NCBI RefSeq assembly: GCF_041537905.1
Contig: NZ_JBGRUO010000003.1
Location: 186,001-250,000, forward strand
Direction: 5' to 3'
DNA: 64,000 bases
From: Ruegeria_C sp041537905
GTDB taxonomy: Bacteria; Pseudomonadota; Alphaproteobacteria; Rhodobacterales; Rhodobacteraceae
Shown: in pieces, positions 61,157 to 64,000 of the stretch
Layout of the letters: each line of letters begins with the position of its first letter
Position numbering within the stretch: position 1 is the stretch's first letter
Notes under the pieces: model-generated
What the model was told of the DNA's origin: nothing
What the model saw: the letters and a program-made list of their open reading frames with translations, nothing else
The model's database searches: none
Translations under genes and position numbers: made by a program

Positions 61157-63394
61157 TCAGATCAGCAGATCGAAGCTGTGGGACAGGGGCAGGGTGCGTG
61201 CCCGTTGACCGGTCAGGTCAAAGAGAGCATTGCCAAGCGCGGGCATCGCAGGCGGGGTGCCGGGCTCGCCCGCGCCACCGAGATGGCGGTTGGTTTCCAG
61301 CACCCGCACCTCGGTCACCGGGGCCGTGTGCATGCGGATCGCGTCATAATCGGGGAAGTTATATTGCTCGACCTCGCCATCCGCGAAGGTGATCTCGCCA
61401 TAGGCCGCCGCCGACAGGCCATAGATCATGCCACCGACCATCTGCGCCTCGACCGTGTTGGGATCAAGCGCGATGCCCATATCGCAGGCAATCCAGGCCT
61501 TGTTGATGCGGATGGTCCCGTCCTCGTCCACCACCTCAATCACCTGTGCCACCGGCGTGCCGAAACTGTAGCAGAACCCGACGCCGCGCCCGACGCCATC
61601 TGGTGTCTTGCCGGTCCAGCCCGACATCTCGCGCACCGCTTCAAGACACCCGGCCGAGGGGGCGTGTTCGTCTTTCATCAACTCCAGCCGAAACTCCAGC
61701 GGATCACGCCTGGCGGCATGGGCCATCTCATCCAGGAAGGTGTCGTGGAAGAAACCGTTGAAGCTGTTGCCGACCGAGCGCCAGAACCCGACCGGAACTG
61801 CCAGGTCGGTCACATAGCCGCGCATCCGGTAGTTGGGGATCGCATAGGGCTGGTTGAACGCGCCTTCGACCAACACCTTGTCCGGCCCGCCTGAGGGCAC
61901 GCCGATCCGATCCATGGACTGATAGACCGCAGATTGCGCGGCGATCTGACCGTCATAGAGCACTGCTTTGCCGTCCCTGATGGCGCCGCGCATCCGGGCC
62001 ATCGCGCCGGGGCGGTAGAAGTCATGGCGCATGTCCTCTTCGCGCGACCATGTGGTCTGCACCGGCACGTTGGGCATCGCCATGGCGATCTGTGTGGCGA
62101 TCACCGTGTAGTCGGACTCGCCCTTGCGGCCAAACCCACCGCCCAGGTAGGTGGTGTGCACATTGACCGCCTCAGTGTCGAGATTGGCCACTTCGGCCGC
62201 TTTGGACTGGATGATCGTGGGGGCCTGATTGCCTGCCCAGATGTCCAGCGTTGTGCCGGTGAAGAGCGCGGTGGCGTTCATCGGCTCCATCGTGGCATGG
62301 GCCAGATAGGGCAGCTTGTATTCTGCCGTGATCTCGGTCGCGCCCTCCGGCATCACGCTGACATCACCATCGTCGCGCATGGCGGAGTTGGCCTTACCGT
62401 CGAAACTCGCGGCGATGACGTCGAACAGAGCGTCAGTTTCCGGCGGGTAGGGTGCCTCGCCCCAATCCACCTCGATCGCTTCGACCGCCTGCAGAGCCAG
62501 CCAGGTGTTGGAGGCGACAACCGCAACGCCATTGCCCAGATCGACGATCTTTTCGACGCCGGGCATGGATTCGGCGGCGCTGGCGTCGAAACTGTTCATC
62601 TTGCCACCGAGTTTCGGGTTTACCCGCACGCTGGCGAATTTGAGACCCTCGGGGCGCACATCGATGGCATATTCGGCGGTGCCGGTCGATTTGCCCACCA
62701 TGTCCACACGCGGGTGATGCTTGCCCAGAATGCGCCATTGCGATGGATCGCGCAGTTCAACATGGGGCGGGTCGATCTGACCAGCGGCCACGGCCAATTC
62801 AGTATAGGGAATGGTCGTGCCGTCCGGCGCGATCACCGCGCCCTTTTCGGTCTTGAGCAGGCCGCGGTCGACGCCAAGCTGCTCGGCCGCCGCCTGTTTC
62901 AGCGTCTCGCGGGCGGTGGCTCCGGCCTCGCGCATGCGCTCGAACCCGTCTTTCATCGAGGTTGATCCACCGGTGACTTGCAGGCTCAGCACCTTGCCCA
63001 GCATACCAAGCGCCTCGGCCAGATTGTGCTGGAAATCCGAGATGTCATAGCCTTTGTTGGGCAGCGCCTCACCCAGCATGGCGCTGTTGTAATAGGCGGC
63101 AGCGGCGGGTCCGTGCAAAACCCGGACATCGTCCAGTTCCACATCCAGTTCTTCGGCGATCAGGGCCGCCCATGTGGTCATCACGCCCTGACCCATCTCG
63201 GCACGGGGCGCAAAGAGCGTGACGCCTTCCTGATCGATCAGGACAAAGGGGTTCAGCGCGGTTTCGCCCTCCTGCGGCTTCAGCGGGTTGGGGGCGGGGC
63301 GGTTGACGTAATAGACGCCAAAGGCCACGCCGCCAACGATGGCTGCTGATCCGATCAGGAAAGTGCGGCGGAGGATTTTTGCAACAGATGCCAT
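61157..63394 (-). CDS. Molybdopterin-containing oxidoreductase large subunit (IorB type)
   Basis: The 745-residue protein of the xanthine dehydrogenase superfamily, closest by layout to isoquinoline 1-oxidoreductase/aldehyde oxidase beta subunits. A twin-arginine signal (LRRTFLIGSA) at about residues 8-17 suggests Tat export. Molybdopterin contacts (GGFGRKGESDYTVIATQIA) and the catalytic Glu710 in GAGEPGTPP are present. The small [2Fe-2S] subunit is encoded just upstream. The substrate (aldehyde or N-heterocycle) is not decidable. Confidence 0.92.
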   Translation of the reverse strand: MASVAKILRRTFLIGSAAIVGGVAFGVYYVNRPAPNPLKPQEGETALNPFVLIDQEGVTLFAPRAEMGQGVMTTWAALIAEELDVELDDVRVLHGPAAAAYYNSAMLGEALPNKGYDISDFQHNLAEALGMLGKVLSLQVTGGSTSMKDGFERMREAGATARETLKQAAAEQLGVDRGLLKTEKGAVIAPDGTTIPYTELAVAAGQIDPPHVELRDPSQWRILGKHHPRVDMVGKSTGTAEYAIDVRPEGLKFASVRVNPKLGGKMNSFDASAAESMPGVEKIVDLGNGVAVVASNTWLALQAVEAIEVDWGEAPYPPETDALFDVIAASFDGKANSAMRDDGDVSVMPEGATEITAEYKLPYLAHATMEPMNATALFTGTTLDIWAGNQAPTIIQSKAAEVANLDTEAVNVHTTYLGGGFGRKGESDYTVIATQIAMAMPNVPVQTTWSREEDMRHDFYRPGAMARMRGAIRDGKAVLYDGQIAAQSAVYQSMDRIGVPSGGPDKVLVEGAFNQPYAIPNYRMRGYVTDLAVPVGFWRSVGNSFNGFFHDTFLDEMAHAARRDPLEFRLELMKDEHAPSAGCLEAVREMSGWTGKTPDGVGRGVGFCYSFGTPVAQVIEVVDEDGTIRINKAWIACDMGIALDPNTVEAQMVGGMIYGLSAAAYGEITFADGEVEQYNFPDYDAIRMHTAPVTEVRVLETNRHLGGAGEPGTPPAMPALGNALFDLTGQRARTLPLSHSFDLLI

Positions 63395-63397
63395 GAT

Positions 63398-63862
63398 TTA
63401 CGCCTCCTTCAGCTTACCAGCAGCGGTATGAATCGCGGCGCGGATACGGGGATAGGTGCCACAGCGGCAGAGATTGCCCTGCATCGCCTCGTCAATCTCG
63501 GCATCCGAGGGGCTGGGGTTTTCAGCAAGCAGCGCGGCGGCCTGCATGATCTGACCCGACTGGCAATAGCCGCATTGCGCGACCTGATGTTCGACCCAGG
63601 CTTGCTGGATCTTGGCCATCGCCTCGGGCGTGCCGACGCCTTCGATCGTGGTGACATCGCCCCAGACATCCGACAGGGCGACCTGACAGGACCGCACCGC
63701 TTCGCCGTCGATATGCACCGTGCAGGCGCCGCAGGCAGCAACCCCGCAGCCGAATTTGGTGCCGGTCAGACCGACCTCATCGCGCAACGCCCAAAGCAGG
63801 GGCACGTCCTCGGGCAGATCGATTTCATGGGCTGTTCCGTTGATCGTCAGGGATGTTGGCAT
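63398..63862 (-). CDS. [2Fe-2S] small subunit of the molybdoenzyme (IorA type)
   Basis: A 154-residue two-cluster ferredoxin. The plant-type cluster uses Cys39, Cys44, Cys47 and Cys59 (CGVAACGAC), and the second cluster Cys97, Cys100, Cys132 and Cys134 (CGYC, CRC). It is the first gene of the unit and lies 3 bases before the large subunit. No FAD subunit is seen, so electrons probably pass to an external carrier, a cytochrome c in related systems. Confidence 0.95.
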   Translation of the reverse strand: MPTSLTINGTAHEIDLPEDVPLLWALRDEVGLTGTKFGCGVAACGACTVHIDGEAVRSCQVALSDVWGDVTTIEGVGTPEAMAKIQQAWVEHQVAQCGYCQSGQIMQAAALLAENPSPSDAEIDEAMQGNLCRCGTYPRIRAAIHTAAGKLKEA

Positions 63863-63917
63863 GGCGCGTTTCTCCGCATCAGCTGATTTCTGACATAAAT
63901 AGCTTATTTTGTCAGAG

Positions 63918-63929
63918 TGTCAATTGACA
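63918..63929. promoter_or_regulatory. TGTCA palindrome cluster in the divergent promoter
   Basis: TGTCAATTGACA is a perfect 12-base palindrome. More TGTCA words stand at 63910 and 63944 on the plus strand and the complement GACA at 63936. They lie between the iorA start and the divergent truncated gene, and look like binding sites for its product. Confidence 0.7.
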
Positions 63930-63960
63930 ATATCGACACAAACTGTCAAATGCTGAAGAT

Positions 63961-64000
63961 ATGAAAGACCTCGATATCGATCCCAAGCAGAAAGCCATCC
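63961..64000 (+). CDS. Start of a divergent gene, probably a regulator
   Basis: Only MKDLDIDPKQKAI is visible before the window ends. It is opposed to the molybdoenzyme unit with a 98-base promoter space that holds TGTCA repeats, which is the usual layout of a local regulator. The family (TetR or MarR) cannot be read from 13 residues. Confidence 0.5.
   Translation, partial: MKDLDIDPKQKAI

Overview
The window looks like chromosomal DNA of an alphaproteobacterium of the Rhodobacteraceae, most likely the Roseobacter group. The reasons are high GC with dense, often overlapping genes, Flp pilins of the GAVTVDWVVLTA type, the order ctaC-ctaB-coxF-ctaG-ctaE followed by surf1-thrC-M16 peptidase, and an Entner-Doudoroff operon. 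This placement comes from gene content and remembered family features; no search was run. I see no rRNA, tRNA, insertion sequence, prophage or CRISPR array.

Region 1 (1-12372) is a Tad/Flp pilus locus, almost all on the minus strand: two pilin genes, cpaB, the secretin cpaC, an OmpA-type lipoprotein, cpaE/tadZ, the ATPase tadA, tadB, tadC, two TPR lipoproteins (tadD type), the prepilin peptidase cpaA and the start of an AAA-type ATPase cut by the window edge. A lytic transglycosylase is transcribed divergently from the pilins. Hairpin terminators after the first pilin and after cpaB suggest graded expression. A TTGGGC word recurs in two intergenic spaces. TadE/F/G-type minor pilins are not in the window.

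Region 2 (12373-20475) holds a ketone-body type CoA-transferase pair, a VOC protein divergent from a TetR regulator with a clear operator pair, topA, dprA and tldD. Region 3 (20476-30515) is the aa3 cytochrome oxidase operon (no subunit I gene here), with an FNR-type box upstream, then surf1, thrC, an M16 peptidase, an acetyltransferase, an MBL-fold protein and an FAD oxidase. Region 4 (30516-42706) is mixed housekeeping and accessory: apt and mtnP, which are linked through adenine salvage, LysE, a hydrolase, a DUF418 protein, a repeat-bearing membrane protein of unknown function, SulP, acetyltransferases, flavin reductase, EcsC, DUF1178 and an SDR.

Region 5 (42707-50490) has lysC, ptsP and the zwf-edd-eda operon behind a LacI-type palindrome. 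Region 6 (50484-64000) has an ABC exporter, a class V aminotransferase split by one in-frame TAG, a HisC-like aminotransferase with a small membrane protein, an SMP-30-like protein, a crotonase with an altered catalytic residue, a VOC protein, a DUF1992 protein, valS, and an isoquinoline 1-oxidoreductase-type molybdoenzyme pair whose promoter faces a truncated divergent gene.

Most genes are ordinary. The least explained items are the 48-residue-repeat membrane protein (34864-36603), the amber-interrupted aminotransferase and the TTGGGC motif cluster of the Tad locus.
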